Positions 28,373 to 37,504 of a stretch of 64,000 nt of DNA are shown here, piece by piece. The notes under the pieces were generated by a model, which worked only from the letters and a program-made list of their open reading frames with translations, searched no databases and had not been told where the DNA came from. Source of the DNA: Pseudomonas wuhanensis. Lineage in GTDB: Bacteria > Pseudomonadota > Gammaproteobacteria > Pseudomonadales > Pseudomonadaceae. The position numbers and the translations under genes were made by a program. The stretch lies in assembly GCF_030687395.1 (NCBI RefSeq), contig NZ_CP117430.1, forward strand, positions 3,286,001-3,350,000, written 5' to 3'. Each line of letters starts with the position of its first letter. The first letter of the stretch is position 1.

Positions 28373-29491
28373 TCAAACCAATTCGGCTAAAGATGCCGGA
28401 TTGAAGCCCTTCAGATCCGCGTAATCGCCTTTTTCCACTTTGGCGACCCAATCCTTGTCACTCAGCAGAACACGCCCTACTGCGATCAGATCAAACTCTT
28501 CGCGTTCCATACGCTCGACGAGCCGATCCAGACTCGCAGGGGTTGATCCCTGGCCGGCGAATGCATGAGTAACATCATTATCCAGCCCGACCGAACCGAC
28601 GCTAATGGTTGTGGCCCCTGTGACTTTCTTCGCCCAGCCCGCGCAGTTCAGCCCGTTCTCACCATCAATTTCGGGAAACTCAGGGTCCCAGAAGCGTCGC
28701 TGCGAGCAATGCAGAACATCAACACCAGCCTCAACCAACGGTAGCAGCCAGTCTTCCATTAATGCTGGGGTCTCGGCGAGGCGCACTCCAAAGTCCTGCT
28801 GCTTCCATTGGCTAACGCGCATGATGATAGGGAATTCGGGCCCGACCGCATGACGAACGGCAGACACGATCTCAGCGGCAAAGCGCGAGCGCTCTTTGAT
28901 CGTCGGTCCGCCGTAACGATCGGTGCGCTGGTTGGTACCCGCCCAGAAGAACTGATCGATCAAATAACCATGAGCCCCGTGGATCTCAACGGTGTCGAAG
29001 CCCAGGCGTTGGGCATCCGCCGCCGCCTTGGCGAACGCAGCAACTGCGTCTGCAATATCCTCTTCGCTCATCGCCACACCGCGCGGGTCATTTGGCGAAT
29101 CGAGGCCAGATGGGCTTTCAACCGGCGCATCAGGCTCCCAGCCGCTGACGTCACGCACTGCACCGGTGTGCCAGAGTTGCGGCCCCATGCGGCCACCAGC
29201 ATTGTGAACAGAATCGATCACGTTCTTCCATCCAGCTAGCGCTGCTTCGCCGTGGAAAAAAGGGATGCTGGAACCGTTACGTGAAGCGGGACGATCGATG
29301 ACGGTCCCTTCTGACAAAATCAATCCGACCCGACCCTCAGCCCGCCGCCGGTAGTATGCTGCGCTCCCTTCCCCGGGGATGCCCTCCGGCGAAAATTGCC
29401 TCGTCATCGGCGACATGACAATCCGGTTTTTCAGTTCAAGCGATCGGATGGAAAAAGGACGAAATAAGATGCTGGTATCAAGGTTTGACAT
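28373..29491 (-). CDS. NADH:flavin oxidoreductase, old yellow enzyme family
   Basis: A 372-aa FMN-dependent TIM-barrel ene-reductase or related oxidoreductase. It has ELKNRIVMSPMTRQFSPEG near the N-terminus, the substrate/FMN His region EIHGAHGYLIDQFFW, TDRYGG, and IAVGRVLLSDKDWV near the end. ATG 29491 follows TGGAGTCC; the longer frame lacks a ribosome binding site. It is divergent from an HxlR gene with shared operator-like repeats, a common pairing in which HxlR represses an oxidoreductase and releases on electrophile or oxidant stress. Confidence 0.9.
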   Translation of the reverse strand: MSNLDTSILFRPFSIRSLELKNRIVMSPMTRQFSPEGIPGEGSAAYYRRRAEGRVGLILSEGTVIDRPASRNGSSIPFFHGEAALAGWKNVIDSVHNAGGRMGPQLWHTGAVRDVSGWEPDAPVESPSGLDSPNDPRGVAMSEEDIADAVAAFAKAAADAQRLGFDTVEIHGAHGYLIDQFFWAGTNQRTDRYGGPTIKERSRFAAEIVSAVRHAVGPEFPIIMRVSQWKQQDFGVRLAETPALMEDWLLPLVEAGVDVLHCSQRRFWDPEFPEIDGENGLNCAGWAKKVTGATTISVGSVGLDNDVTHAFAGQGSTPASLDRLVERMEREEFDLIAVGRVLLSDKDWVAKVEKGDYADLKGFNPASLAELV

Positions 29492-29546
29492 TGGATGGAC
29501 TCCATTTGCTTTTGGAAGCCATATAAGTATATTTTGTAAACCAGAT

Positions 29547-29572
29547 GTCAATTAGGCACCTAAAGTCGCCTA
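29547..29572. promoter_or_regulatory. HxlR-type operator between the old yellow enzyme and hxlR-like genes
   Basis: Contains GTCAATTAGGCAC (29547-29559) and an inverted TAGGC / GCCTA pair spanning 29553-29572. It sits in the divergent promoter region, 22 bp before the regulator start. Confidence 0.6.
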
Positions 29573-29593
29573 GGTATACATGAGGAAACTTCG

Positions 29594-29983
29594 ATGCTGG
29601 AATTAAAGCCGCAATGTTTTTCGTCGGAGTGCCCAAGCCGGGCGCTGTTCGACCAAATCGCAGATAAGTGGTCGATGATGGTTCTGGCGGTGCTTGATGA
29701 TGGCCCGCACCGCTTTAATGCCATCAAGCGCCGCCTGGAGGGCGTCACTCAGAAGGCACTGACACAGTGCCTGCGACGGCTGGAACGAAATGGCCTCGTC
29801 TCGCGCAAGGTCATTTCGTTCTCGCCCGTGGCAGTGCAGTATGAGATTACCCAACTTGGTCGAACACTGCAGCAGCCATTTCGCGAATTGCATAAATGGA
29901 CACTCGACAAATTGCCTGAGGTTGAAGCGGCCCGGTTGAAGTTTGACGAGGCCGCGGAGGTAAACCTACCAACGCCACATTAA
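29594..29983 (+). CDS. HxlR-family transcription regulator
   Basis: A 129-aa winged-helix dimer. The typical HxlR block is present: CPSRALFDQIADKWSMMVL, then RRLEGVTQKALTQCLRRLER and the wing NGLVSRKV. Cysteines at residues 8 and 13 could sense oxidants, as in the YodB/HypR relatives. Start ATG 29594 has GAGGAAA upstream. It is divergent from the old yellow enzyme gene and probably represses it. A 13-bp inverted copy of its operator sequence lies directly after its stop codon. Confidence 0.88.
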   Translation: MLELKPQCFSSECPSRALFDQIADKWSMMVLAVLDDGPHRFNAIKRRLEGVTQKALTQCLRRLERNGLVSRKVISFSPVAVQYEITQLGRTLQQPFRELHKWTLDKLPEVEAARLKFDEAAEVNLPTPH

Positions 29984-29996
29984 GTGCCTAATTGAC
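29984..29996. repeat. Inverted copy of the hxlR upstream motif
   Basis: GTGCCTAATTGAC is the exact reverse complement of 29547-29559 and starts one base after the hxlR stop codon. Further out, CCAG on one side of each copy and an ACYTAA-like extension on the other are also similar. It may be a second operator or a duplication scar. Confidence 0.6.
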
Positions 29997-30089
29997 GCTG
30001 GGTTTATCTGCAACCGCCTGATGAAGTTATTACTGTTCAAGCGATCGCAGAAGTCACGCTGCCAGCGTATTGGGCGTGCGAAATAATCG

Positions 30090-31370
30090 TCACAATAACG
30101 ATATGGGAAAATTAATAAAAATCCGGTTTTCATCAAACTCATTGTTGCTGAAATCCCTGCGAACACTCGCATTACGCCATCTAACGCTGAGATTTTTCAG
30201 CGCACCGGACTGTACGACGTAGGCCAATTCCGATTCTCGGCCCCATTCTTTGCCATCTGTTATCGAACCTGTGTGGACATTATCACCGCTGATATATCGG
30301 TTCATTAATGTCAGGCCCGGGACACCGAGCACCGCGAAGTTAAAGTCATGGCGTAGCTGCCATGAACGCTCCTGAGCGTTATCAAAACTGGCGTTATAGC
30401 TATCGTTGGCCAAGGTTCCGCCGCTGGTGCCGTTGACCCGCATCCACGCGCTTTCGCCGGTGAGTTTTTGCAGGCCCACGTAGAAGGTATTGCCACCGTA
30501 TTTGGCCGAGAGCAGGGCGAACGCGGTTTTGTTGTCCAGGTCGCCGGCTAGAGCGCTGCCGTCTTCCTTGCCGATGAAGTAGCCGAGGTTGGCGCCCAGG
30601 GTCCAGTCGCCGATGGGCTGGCTGTGGGTCAGGTTGAAGTATTTTTGCTGGTAAATGTCGGACAGTTCCGCGTACCAGACGCCGACCTGAGTACGTTTTT
30701 CGTTGAAGGCATATTCACCGCCGCCAAAGTTGAAACGGTCGGAGGTGAAGGCGCCGCGGCCGTTCATCGACATGTCTTCCATGCTCGCGTCGTTGCGCGG
30801 GCTGTTGCCACGGAACTGACCACCGTAGAGGCTCAGGCCGTTGATTTCGGTGGAAGTCACCTGGCCGCCACGGAAGGTTTGTGGCAGGGAACGGCCGTCG
30901 TCGGAACGCAGAATCGGCAGCACCGGCATCCACTCACCGACCTTCAGTTCGGTCTTCGACACCTTGCCCTTGAGGGCGACGCCCAGGCGACCGAAGTCAT
31001 CAGCCGGGCGGCCGTCATCGTGTACCGGCAGCAGTTGTGTACCTGCCGTGCCACGACCGCCATCGAGCTTGACCGAGTACAGGCCCAGCACGTCCACGCC
31101 GAAACCGACCACGCCTTGGGTGAAACCGGACTTGGCGTCGAGGATGAAACTCTGGGTCCATTCCTCGGCTTTACCTTGGGCGGCGTTCGGGTTGATAAAG
31201 TTGCGATTGATGTAAGCGTTGCGCAAATTGAGGGTGGCCTTAGCGCCATCAACAAAGCCGCTATTCTGATCGGCTTGAACAGCCGCTGACGAACCCGCGC
31301 AGACCGCAAGAGTCAGACTGATCAGAGATTGATGTGCAGGCACGCTGCGGGAAATAACAGGGTAGCGCAT
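30090..31370 (-). CDS. OprD-family outer membrane porin
   Basis: A 426-aa 18-stranded porin for specific uptake of carboxylates or related small acids in pseudomonads. The signal peptide ends near AAVQADQNSGFV, followed by the family block LNLRNAYINRNF and EEWTQSFILDAKSGFTQG. Loop motifs such as GRGTAGTQLLPVHDDGR are typical of the OccK/OpdK-like branch. It lies downstream of the IclR-hydratase-FAH operon on the same strand (gap about 284 bp) and is the likely entry channel for that pathway's substrate. It ends NFPISLL. Confidence 0.9.
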   Translation of the reverse strand: MRYPVISRSVPAHQSLISLTLAVCAGSSAAVQADQNSGFVDGAKATLNLRNAYINRNFINPNAAQGKAEEWTQSFILDAKSGFTQGVVGFGVDVLGLYSVKLDGGRGTAGTQLLPVHDDGRPADDFGRLGVALKGKVSKTELKVGEWMPVLPILRSDDGRSLPQTFRGGQVTSTEINGLSLYGGQFRGNSPRNDASMEDMSMNGRGAFTSDRFNFGGGEYAFNEKRTQVGVWYAELSDIYQQKYFNLTHSQPIGDWTLGANLGYFIGKEDGSALAGDLDNKTAFALLSAKYGGNTFYVGLQKLTGESAWMRVNGTSGGTLANDSYNASFDNAQERSWQLRHDFNFAVLGVPGLTLMNRYISGDNVHTGSITDGKEWGRESELAYVVQSGALKNLSVRWRNASVRRDFSNNEFDENRIFINFPISLL

Positions 31371-31654
31371 GATGTTTTCTCACAATGAATTATTATTGTT
31401 TTGTGGCGATTTTTAGCACGTTAATAAACCTACGCACAGGCAGTTTGAAGAGCTAACTACCGAGCGACTGCAGGGATCACTTATGTGTTTTGTTACAGCC
31501 CTTTATTGAGAAATTTATAATTGCTTAATATCGACTTATGCAAAACCCGAGCGTGCGCAGATGCGAGCCTGACTCAATGCCGGTAATGGCACGCTCGTGG
31601 GGAATTGCGTAAGAACAACGACTGAAAGTTAAAACGTACTCGAACGCTCGGCGA

Positions 31655-32350
31655 TCAACCCGCACTCCCCGGCGTTTTACAACGTGTGTATTCCAATTGA
31701 TAAAGCGTGGTTTCTGGTCCCGTCGATTGCCCCTCCAGCAGCCGTTGCAGCTCCGCTACAAAAGACTCGCCAGCGTCACGAACATAGTCGGGCGCACACC
31801 CTTCGATCATGACGATCCAGGCTGGTATTTGGGTCCCTTCGGCGCGGGCCTTTTTCTCTGCGGTTTCAACCCTGCTCACGGCCTCATCAGCCACACACAA
31901 ATGCACGCCCGTAATACCCTGTTTATCAGCGAGGGGAGGAAGCACGCGTTGGCGCAATGCGTCCGACACTGATTTATGCTGCCCTTCGACGACATCGAAA
32001 CGGACCGTTAACAAATACGCGCCCTGCCCCACACCGCTGGTGTAAGTGACCTCGCAAATGGATCGCGCGACGTTGCGATAGGACTGCACCGACTGCTGGG
32101 TCCACGCCGTCGGACTGTTGAGACGCGATAAATAATCCTGCCCGCCCAACACCTGCACAGTGTCAGCCTCATAGAGGTTGAAATAGGTCGGCCCTGCATC
32201 CAGAGCGATGTATCGGCGCCCCCGTAAAAAGCCCGGAATTCCGGCCCGCTCAGGCATGTGTTCTCGGTTATGCCACTCATAGAACTCGTTCCGCGCTTCG
32301 GGCAAAAGATCATGCCAGATCGCGACTACACCTGTTCCTGCAAAGCTCAT
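31655..32350 (-). CDS. Dimeric alpha/beta-barrel (EthD-like) protein, unknown role
   Basis: A 231-aa protein with two similar halves, each like an EthD/DUF4286 alpha-beta barrel. The first half has the conserved block FYEWHNREHMPERAGIPGF then RGRRYIALDAGPTYFNLYE. No signal peptide is seen. AGAGGAAAA precedes the ATG. It is the last gene of the leftward IclR operon (22 bp after the FAH gene). Such proteins are often found beside aromatic or sugar-acid catabolic genes; I cannot assign a reaction. Confidence 0.7.
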   Translation of the reverse strand: MSFAGTGVVAIWHDLLPEARNEFYEWHNREHMPERAGIPGFLRGRRYIALDAGPTYFNLYEADTVQVLGGQDYLSRLNSPTAWTQQSVQSYRNVARSICEVTYTSGVGQGAYLLTVRFDVVEGQHKSVSDALRQRVLPPLADKQGITGVHLCVADEAVSRVETAEKKARAEGTQIPAWIVMIEGCAPDYVRDAGESFVAELQRLLEGQSTGPETTLYQLEYTRCKTPGSAG

Positions 32351-32371
32351 AGCGTTTTCCTCTAGCGATAG

Positions 32372-33265
32372 TCAGTCAACATTGGGATGGCGACCGGCGA
32401 CCCATGCAGCGCCCATTTCAGCAACGTAAGGAACCACGGTCTGAAATTGCTCACCCAGCCCTTGGCCACCGACACGCATGGTGTCACCCGCCTTGAGAAA
32501 TACCGGTGGTTTCTGCCCGAGCCCTACACCTGGTGGCGTACCGGTAATGATGACGTCACCCGGCATTAGCGGCATGAAGCGACTGAGGTACGCGACAATA
32601 TGTGCAACGCTGAAAATCATCGTACGGGTATTGCCGGTCTGGAGACGTTTGCCGTTCACGTCGAGCCAGAGGTCAAGTGCCTGCGGATCGGCAATTTCGT
32701 CGCGAGTGACCAGCCAAGGTCCCAGAGGTGCGAAAGAAAAACCGCTTTTCCCCTTGGTCCACTGACCTTCGTACTCAAGCTGATAAGCCCGCTCGGAAAC
32801 ATCATTGGCCAGGCAATAACCGGCAATGTGATTCAATGCCTGCGACTCATCAATCTGCCAGGCGGGCGTACCGATAACGATGGCCAGTTCAACTTCCCAA
32901 TCAAGCTTCTGAGCCCCCGTTGGTAAAATGACCGGGTCATTGGGGCCGCTGATGGACGCGGTGTGTTTGTTGAAGACCACCGGCTGGCTCGGGATAGGTG
33001 TATCCGTTTCAGCCGCGTGATCGGAGTAGTTCAGGCCGATGCAAATCAGGTTCGGTACGTTGCCTACGCATGGACCAAGACGTGTGCCAGGCGCCACCAC
33101 TGGCAGCTTTTCAACGTCAACAGCACGCAGTTTTTCAAGCACTGTGGGGCTCAGGGCCGACGCATCGATGTCATCGACAATGCCCGAGAGGTCTCGAACG
33201 ATTCCTTGCGAATCCAAAATTCCCGGCTGTTCCTGCCCCGGCAAACCAAAACGAACTAAGCGCAT
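32372..33265 (-). CDS. Fumarylacetoacetate hydrolase-family enzyme (2,4-diketo-3-deoxy acid hydrolase type)
   Basis: A 297-aa FAH enzyme with an N-terminal ~65-residue domain and the catalytic fold after it. CIGLNYSDHAAETDTPIPSQ, FNKHTASISGPND and the metal-binding DWEVELAIVIG are strong hallmarks of the group that includes 2,4-diketo-3-deoxy-L-fuconate hydrolase and homoprotocatechuate isomerase/decarboxylases. GGAGGAG precedes the ATG. It follows the hydratase gene by 3 bp in the IclR operon. A hydrolytic or decarboxylating step on a diketo or dienoic acid is likely; the substrate is not proven. Confidence 0.87.
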   Translation of the reverse strand: MRLVRFGLPGQEQPGILDSQGIVRDLSGIVDDIDASALSPTVLEKLRAVDVEKLPVVAPGTRLGPCVGNVPNLICIGLNYSDHAAETDTPIPSQPVVFNKHTASISGPNDPVILPTGAQKLDWEVELAIVIGTPAWQIDESQALNHIAGYCLANDVSERAYQLEYEGQWTKGKSGFSFAPLGPWLVTRDEIADPQALDLWLDVNGKRLQTGNTRTMIFSVAHIVAYLSRFMPLMPGDVIITGTPPGVGLGQKPPVFLKAGDTMRVGGQGLGEQFQTVVPYVAEMGAAWVAGRHPNVD

Positions 33266-33268
33266 TTG

Positions 33269-34069
33269 TTACTCCTCCAGCGTTGAGAAATGGACAGACA
33301 ATGAGCCGGCTTCGCCGAACTGAACATGCAGTGGCTGGTTGACGGGCACATCGAGAACACCTGCATAGGACCCGGTGATAATCACCTGCCCTGCTTGCAG
33401 CCCTATCCCTTGTGTAGACAGAAAATTGGCCAGCCATACGATCGGCAACGACGGATTCCCGTCCGGATGGCGGCCCTTGATATTCACAAGCTCTGCCGTT
33501 GCATCGCTCAGGGTGATATCCAGTTCAGAGGGAATGCTGGCAGGGTTCGACAGCGTGATTGGCGCCCCGAGTACCAGGCCGTGATTGAATAAACCGTCCG
33601 CGAGCAATTGCTCGAACGGCAATGTGTGTGGATCGGTGTAACGGCAATCGATCACTTCCAATGCCAAGTGCACGACGCTGATCGCAGCAATGATCTCTTC
33701 AGTTGCATAAGGCTCGACACGAGCCGGCAAATCATGGGCCAGGACGCACGCCAGTTCAGGCTCGATGCGCGCCTTATCGGCGTCGGCGGCCAGTCGGTAA
33801 CGTTCGCCTTTTACGATGCTGTCGCTGTAGATCGGGGCAACGATCCACTTGCCAGCCGGGGGTAATGCACACTTCCACCCCCCCACGGTTTTTCCAGCCA
33901 ATGGCCCCACATGCTGCTGAATGGCAAAACCTTGTGCGAGGCTGCTTGGCAGGCTCGGGCCTGGCAAGGATGCCAGCCGAACCCCCTCCAGCCGTGCACG
34001 GACCAGAGCGGCAGCAGCGACTTCCAACCCTGACCCCGCCTCGGTCCATGCAGGTGCGAGCTGGCTCAT
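33269..34069 (-). CDS. 2-keto-4-pentenoate hydratase-like protein (MhpD family)
   Basis: A 266-aa FAH-fold hydratase/decarboxylase relative. GFAIQQHV, GWKCALPP, and the metal-binding region KARIEPELACVLAHDLP, with ISVVHLALEVIDCRY further on, match the MhpD/HpaH group that adds water to 2-keto-4-enoic acids. ATG 34069 is chosen because it overlaps the IclR stop (ATGA), giving translational coupling; the longer frame has no such support. The gene lies between IclR and the FAH gene, in a module for a keto-enoic intermediate. Confidence 0.85.
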   Translation of the reverse strand: MSQLAPAWTEAGSGLEVAAAALVRARLEGVRLASLPGPSLPSSLAQGFAIQQHVGPLAGKTVGGWKCALPPAGKWIVAPIYSDSIVKGERYRLAADADKARIEPELACVLAHDLPARVEPYATEEIIAAISVVHLALEVIDCRYTDPHTLPFEQLLADGLFNHGLVLGAPITLSNPASIPSELDITLSDATAELVNIKGRHPDGNPSLPIVWLANFLSTQGIGLQAGQVIITGSYAGVLDVPVNQPLHVQFGEAGSLSVHFSTLEE

Positions 34070-34872
34070 ACGTTCTCCGAATGCACGCTGTTCTGGCGCG
34101 GCCAAACCGTCCCCAGCTTGTTGGCGGCATCTTCCAGCAGAGCATGCAATTCGTCATAACGTTCAGGCTGCATGCGCAAGACCGGGCCGGCGATACTCAT
34201 CGTGCCAACCACAGTGCCAGATGGAACCAGCTTGACCGGTACGGCGATCGCCCAGACACCCGCCTCGGCTTCTTCAATGACCAAGCCATACCCGCGCTTG
34301 CGGGTCAGCGCCAGCTCGGCCAACAAGCCTTCAATGCTGTTGATCGCTTTCGGCCCCTGCCCCATCCCGGCATCAGCTTTCCCCAGTCCGCTACGCAGCG
34401 CATACTCAATGGCCAGTTCATCCGGCATTGAGGCCAGCCAGGCTTTGCCATTGGCGGTGGCGTAGAGATTGATCGGCTTATCCATGGCTGGCGAATACAT
34501 AAGCCCTGGCGCGGCGCCTTGGGCCGAAGACAGCCAGGACAAGGTACCCTCGTTGACCACCGTCAGGCGCACCAACTCTTGGCACTGAACAGCCACTTGC
34601 TCAAGGATCGGCTGGACCAACTCAGGCAAGCCAATCCCATGTAAATAGCGCTGCCCCAGCAGTGCCAGCTTGAGAGTCAATCGGTATTGCGAGGTGGCTT
34701 CATCCTGTTCTGCCCACCCTTGCTCGACTAACTGAGCAAGCACTCGATGAGCAGGCCCCTTTTCCAAGCTCAGCTCGGCTGCGATATCGGACATCCGCAT
34801 CCAGCGAGCTTCACGCGCCAGCAGCTCAATAGCCTCCAGGCAACGGTCAACAGCACCTTTGACGACTCTCAT
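34066..34872 (-). CDS. IclR-family transcription regulator
   Basis: A 268-aa regulator with an N-terminal winged helix (residues ~5-60, including MRMSDIAAELSLEKGPAHRV) and a C-terminal GAF-like effector domain (ATANGKAWLASMPDEL, GYGLVIEEAEAGVWAIAVPV). It heads the leftward operon with the hydratase and FAH genes, overlapping the first by 4 bp, so it is probably an autoregulator of this operon. A perfect palindrome at 34928-34942 lies 56 bp upstream. The ribosome binding site is weak. Confidence 0.9.
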   Translation of the reverse strand: MRVVKGAVDRCLEAIELLAREARWMRMSDIAAELSLEKGPAHRVLAQLVEQGWAEQDEATSQYRLTLKLALLGQRYLHGIGLPELVQPILEQVAVQCQELVRLTVVNEGTLSWLSSAQGAAPGLMYSPAMDKPINLYATANGKAWLASMPDELAIEYALRSGLGKADAGMGQGPKAINSIEGLLAELALTRKRGYGLVIEEAEAGVWAIAVPVKLVPSGTVVGTMSIAGPVLRMQPERYDELHALLEDAANKLGTVWPRQNSVHSENV

Positions 34873-34927
34873 ATTTTTCTCGACTTATCTTTGACAATGA
34901 GGTGAATGTGAGCAACATTGTTCGTAC

Positions 34928-34942
34928 TGGAACGACGTTCCA
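34928..34942. promoter_or_regulatory. Probable IclR operator
   Basis: TGGAACG-A-CGTTCCA, a perfect 15-bp palindrome of the GGAA/TTCC type typical for IclR proteins, 56 bp before the iclR-like start codon. Confidence 0.65.
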
Positions 34943-35162
34943 ATAGTATGCAGGCGTCACCCGATAAGTCAAACCTGCTTGTACCTGGTTGGCCTTATCG
35001 AGACAGGGCTAGCCATGCAACCGGGTCTCCAGAAGGTGGGAGACGCCTGGCGGATATAAAAAACCGGACCCTTCGGATTCGGCTCTTTATCAATAGACGT
35101 GCACCCGTGTTTGTTCAATCGTTGCGGGAGAACACCCAATGCAGCTCACCCACCTGCCTTAC

Positions 35163-36341
35163 CTACAGCAGCCCGCGGGCAGCAAGATTGTGCATCATCG
35201 CTCGCAAGCCGAAAGTCCAGGGCGCAGCCTCATGGCTGTAGGTGACTGTGTTGCGCAACGTGCCCAGCAACGGGCTCCCAATGCTGACTTCATCACCCTG
35301 CTTATGCGTAAAGCCGCTTCCCGGTGCCTCACGATCCTGGGTAGGCGCAAACAAGGTTCCGAGAAAAAGCATGAAGCCATCAGGGTATTGGTGATCGCCG
35401 CCGACCGTCTGGGTCACGAGATCCAATGGATCACGGCTGATCAACGCCATGGAACTGCTGCCTTCAAGGACGAAGCCGTCGCCGCCCTGAACCTGCAAAT
35501 CCACGACGCAGTTGCGCACGTCGTCGAGGGTAAACGTTTCATCGAACAGACGAATAAATGGGCCGATCGCACAGGACGCATTGTTGTCCTTGGCCTTGCT
35601 CAGCAGCAGTGCGCTGCGGCCTTCGAAATCACGCAAATTGACGTCATTGCCCAAGGTGACGCCATGCACTTGGCCTCGACTGTTCACCGCCAGCACAATT
35701 TCCGGCTCTGGGTTGTTCCATTCAGACTTATGATGAATGCCGATTTCGCTGCCACTGCCCACGGCGGCCAGAACCGGTGCCTTCGTGAAAATCTCCGCGT
35801 CCGGGCCGATACCGACCTCCAGGTATTGCGACCACATGCCTTGCTTAATCAGCACAGCTTTAAGGCGCATCGCTGCTGGCGAGCCCGGCTTGATTGCCCG
35901 CAAGTTATCGCCGATGGCTTCTTGCACCAAGCGGCGAACACTTTCCGCTTTTGCAGCATCACCTCGGGCCTGCTCCTCGATTACCCGCTCAATCATGCTG
36001 GACGCGAACGTCACCCCTGCCGCCTTGATGACTTGCAGGTCTGCTGGGGGCAGCAGAGATGCCTTGTCGGGATTGGCATGACTGCCAGTGTTCCCAAGCA
36101 ACTCCTCGACAGTCCCGATGTACCTGCCAGGCGCTTGACGAACCGCCACCAATGGCGAGGTGTGCTCCAGCAGTTCGCTTATGGTCGAAAAGACTTCAGA
36201 AAGGTCAAACACACCGTCCTCACGCAGCAGCACCGGCGAGGGGCCTGCAATCGCACCCGGGATCCAGGCGCGGCCGATCAGCGTTCCGGCCAGGCCATCC
36301 ACTGGCAGGGTGTTTTCGCGCGTCAGTTTCAGATTCGACAT
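35163..36341 (-). CDS. FAH-family 2-keto-3-deoxy-sugar-acid dehydratase type protein
   Basis: A 392-aa protein of the long FAH branch that includes 2-keto-3-deoxy-D-arabinonate/xylonate dehydratases (KdaD/XylX). These make 2-oxoglutarate semialdehyde from a keto-deoxy acid. AAGVTFASSMIERVIEEQ, the metal-site region EIGIHHKSEWNNPEPEIVLA and LGNDVNLRDFEGRSALLL are typical of this branch. It is divergent from the LysR gene, which is followed by a sugar-acid dehydratase and a semialdehyde dehydrogenase, so the dehydratase role fits the context well. The start at 36341 follows GGAAG. Confidence 0.8.
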   Translation of the reverse strand: MSNLKLTRENTLPVDGLAGTLIGRAWIPGAIAGPSPVLLREDGVFDLSEVFSTISELLEHTSPLVAVRQAPGRYIGTVEELLGNTGSHANPDKASLLPPADLQVIKAAGVTFASSMIERVIEEQARGDAAKAESVRRLVQEAIGDNLRAIKPGSPAAMRLKAVLIKQGMWSQYLEVGIGPDAEIFTKAPVLAAVGSGSEIGIHHKSEWNNPEPEIVLAVNSRGQVHGVTLGNDVNLRDFEGRSALLLSKAKDNNASCAIGPFIRLFDETFTLDDVRNCVVDLQVQGGDGFVLEGSSSMALISRDPLDLVTQTVGGDHQYPDGFMLFLGTLFAPTQDREAPGSGFTHKQGDEVSIGSPLLGTLRNTVTYSHEAAPWTFGLRAMMHNLAARGLL

Positions 36342-36461
36342 AGAGCTTCCAGATCAGTCAGCCATCAGAGCCGTAAAAGTAATGGACCTCCCCCGTAAAT
36401 CCCAATGAAAGAATCTCACCGATCAATGCTGTTTTGTTATCGACAGACAAGGCCTTATCCG

Positions 36462-37448
36462 ATGGAAAACGATCAAATTACTTTTGGCAGTGTTACTCGA
36501 TGGCTGAAGATCAAACATTTGGTACTGGTCAATAGCTTGGCCAAGACCCGCAATATGCACACGACCGCAGAACAGATGAATGTTACCCAACCGGCCATAA
36601 GTAAATTGCTTCGCGATCTGGAAGTACTCCTGGGTTTCCCACTGTTTGAGCGTCAAACGCGCAACCTGGTCCTTACTGAACTAGGAGAGTTCGTGGCCCG
36701 TTATGCGCGTATTACCTTGGAAGACACGGAATCGTTCGTCGACCAAGTCAACAAGCTGCGCAAAGGCGGGCATGGCCATTTAAAGATCGGCACCATTTTC
36801 GCCGCAACATCAGTGGTGCTGCCGGAAGCGATCGCCAGCATAAAGCGTGAGCGCCCCCTCCTTTCTATTGAGGTAATCGAACAAACCAGCAACCACTTGC
36901 TGGAAATGCTCGAACAGAAAAAACTCGATTTAATCATCGCGCGCTTCACGGACGAGGATTGTCAGCCTTTCGAATTTACGTCGCTGGGACCTGAACCCTT
37001 CTGCCTTGTCGTGAACAGCACACATCCGCTGTGCCAACTTGAAGAGGTCCCCACCGAAGCACTCAGCGAATGGCCATGGGTCATGTATCCCTTTAATACG
37101 CCGATCCGACAACGCATGGAGCGCGCTTTCGCGATGTTCAAGATCGCCCCGCCAACCAACACAGTGGAGACAATTTCGATGCAAACCTTCCTGCAATTGC
37201 TGCAGTCCGGGCCAATGCTCGCCATGCTCCCCGAGTCCATGGTCCAGTCGCAACTGCAAAATGGGCAGCTTCAAATCCTCAATACGCCCTTCAAAGTTGA
37301 ATCTCAGGATTACGGAGTTATCACTCGCAAGGATGAGCCCCTGTCAGAGCCAACGCGGATGTTTGTTGCGACCTTATTAGAGTTCGCCAGACTGCGGCAA
37401 ACGGCTACAGAGAAGAAGCACTGCAGCGATCCAAGTAAAGGTCGATGA
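36462..37448 (+). CDS. LysR-family transcription regulator (GbpR/Cbl-like)
   Basis: A 328-aa LTTR. The HTH lies at about residues 15-70 (LVLVNSLAKTRNMHTTAEQM, VTQPAISKLLRDLE) and the effector domain follows. Its sequence recalls the galactose-binding-protein regulator branch, often tied to sugar or sugar-acid genes. ATG 36462 has AAGG 9 nt upstream and gives the natural start; longer frames lack one. It is divergent from the FAH dehydratase gene and upstream of the UxaA-type gene, and is the likely regulator of both sides. Confidence 0.88.
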   Translation: MENDQITFGSVTRWLKIKHLVLVNSLAKTRNMHTTAEQMNVTQPAISKLLRDLEVLLGFPLFERQTRNLVLTELGEFVARYARITLEDTESFVDQVNKLRKGGHGHLKIGTIFAATSVVLPEAIASIKRERPLLSIEVIEQTSNHLLEMLEQKKLDLIIARFTDEDCQPFEFTSLGPEPFCLVVNSTHPLCQLEEVPTEALSEWPWVMYPFNTPIRQRMERAFAMFKIAPPTNTVETISMQTFLQLLQSGPMLAMLPESMVQSQLQNGQLQILNTPFKVESQDYGVITRKDEPLSEPTRMFVATLLEFARLRQTATEKKHCSDPSKGR

Positions 37449-37504
37449 GGCAAAGTTATCGAGCAATCGAAAGCTCTCATTAGGCAGCCATTTCTATGAA
37501 TCCT

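Noticed and set aside
35139..36398. 419-codon plus-strand frame
   Set aside because: Antisense to the FAH-type dehydratase, which has clear family motifs.
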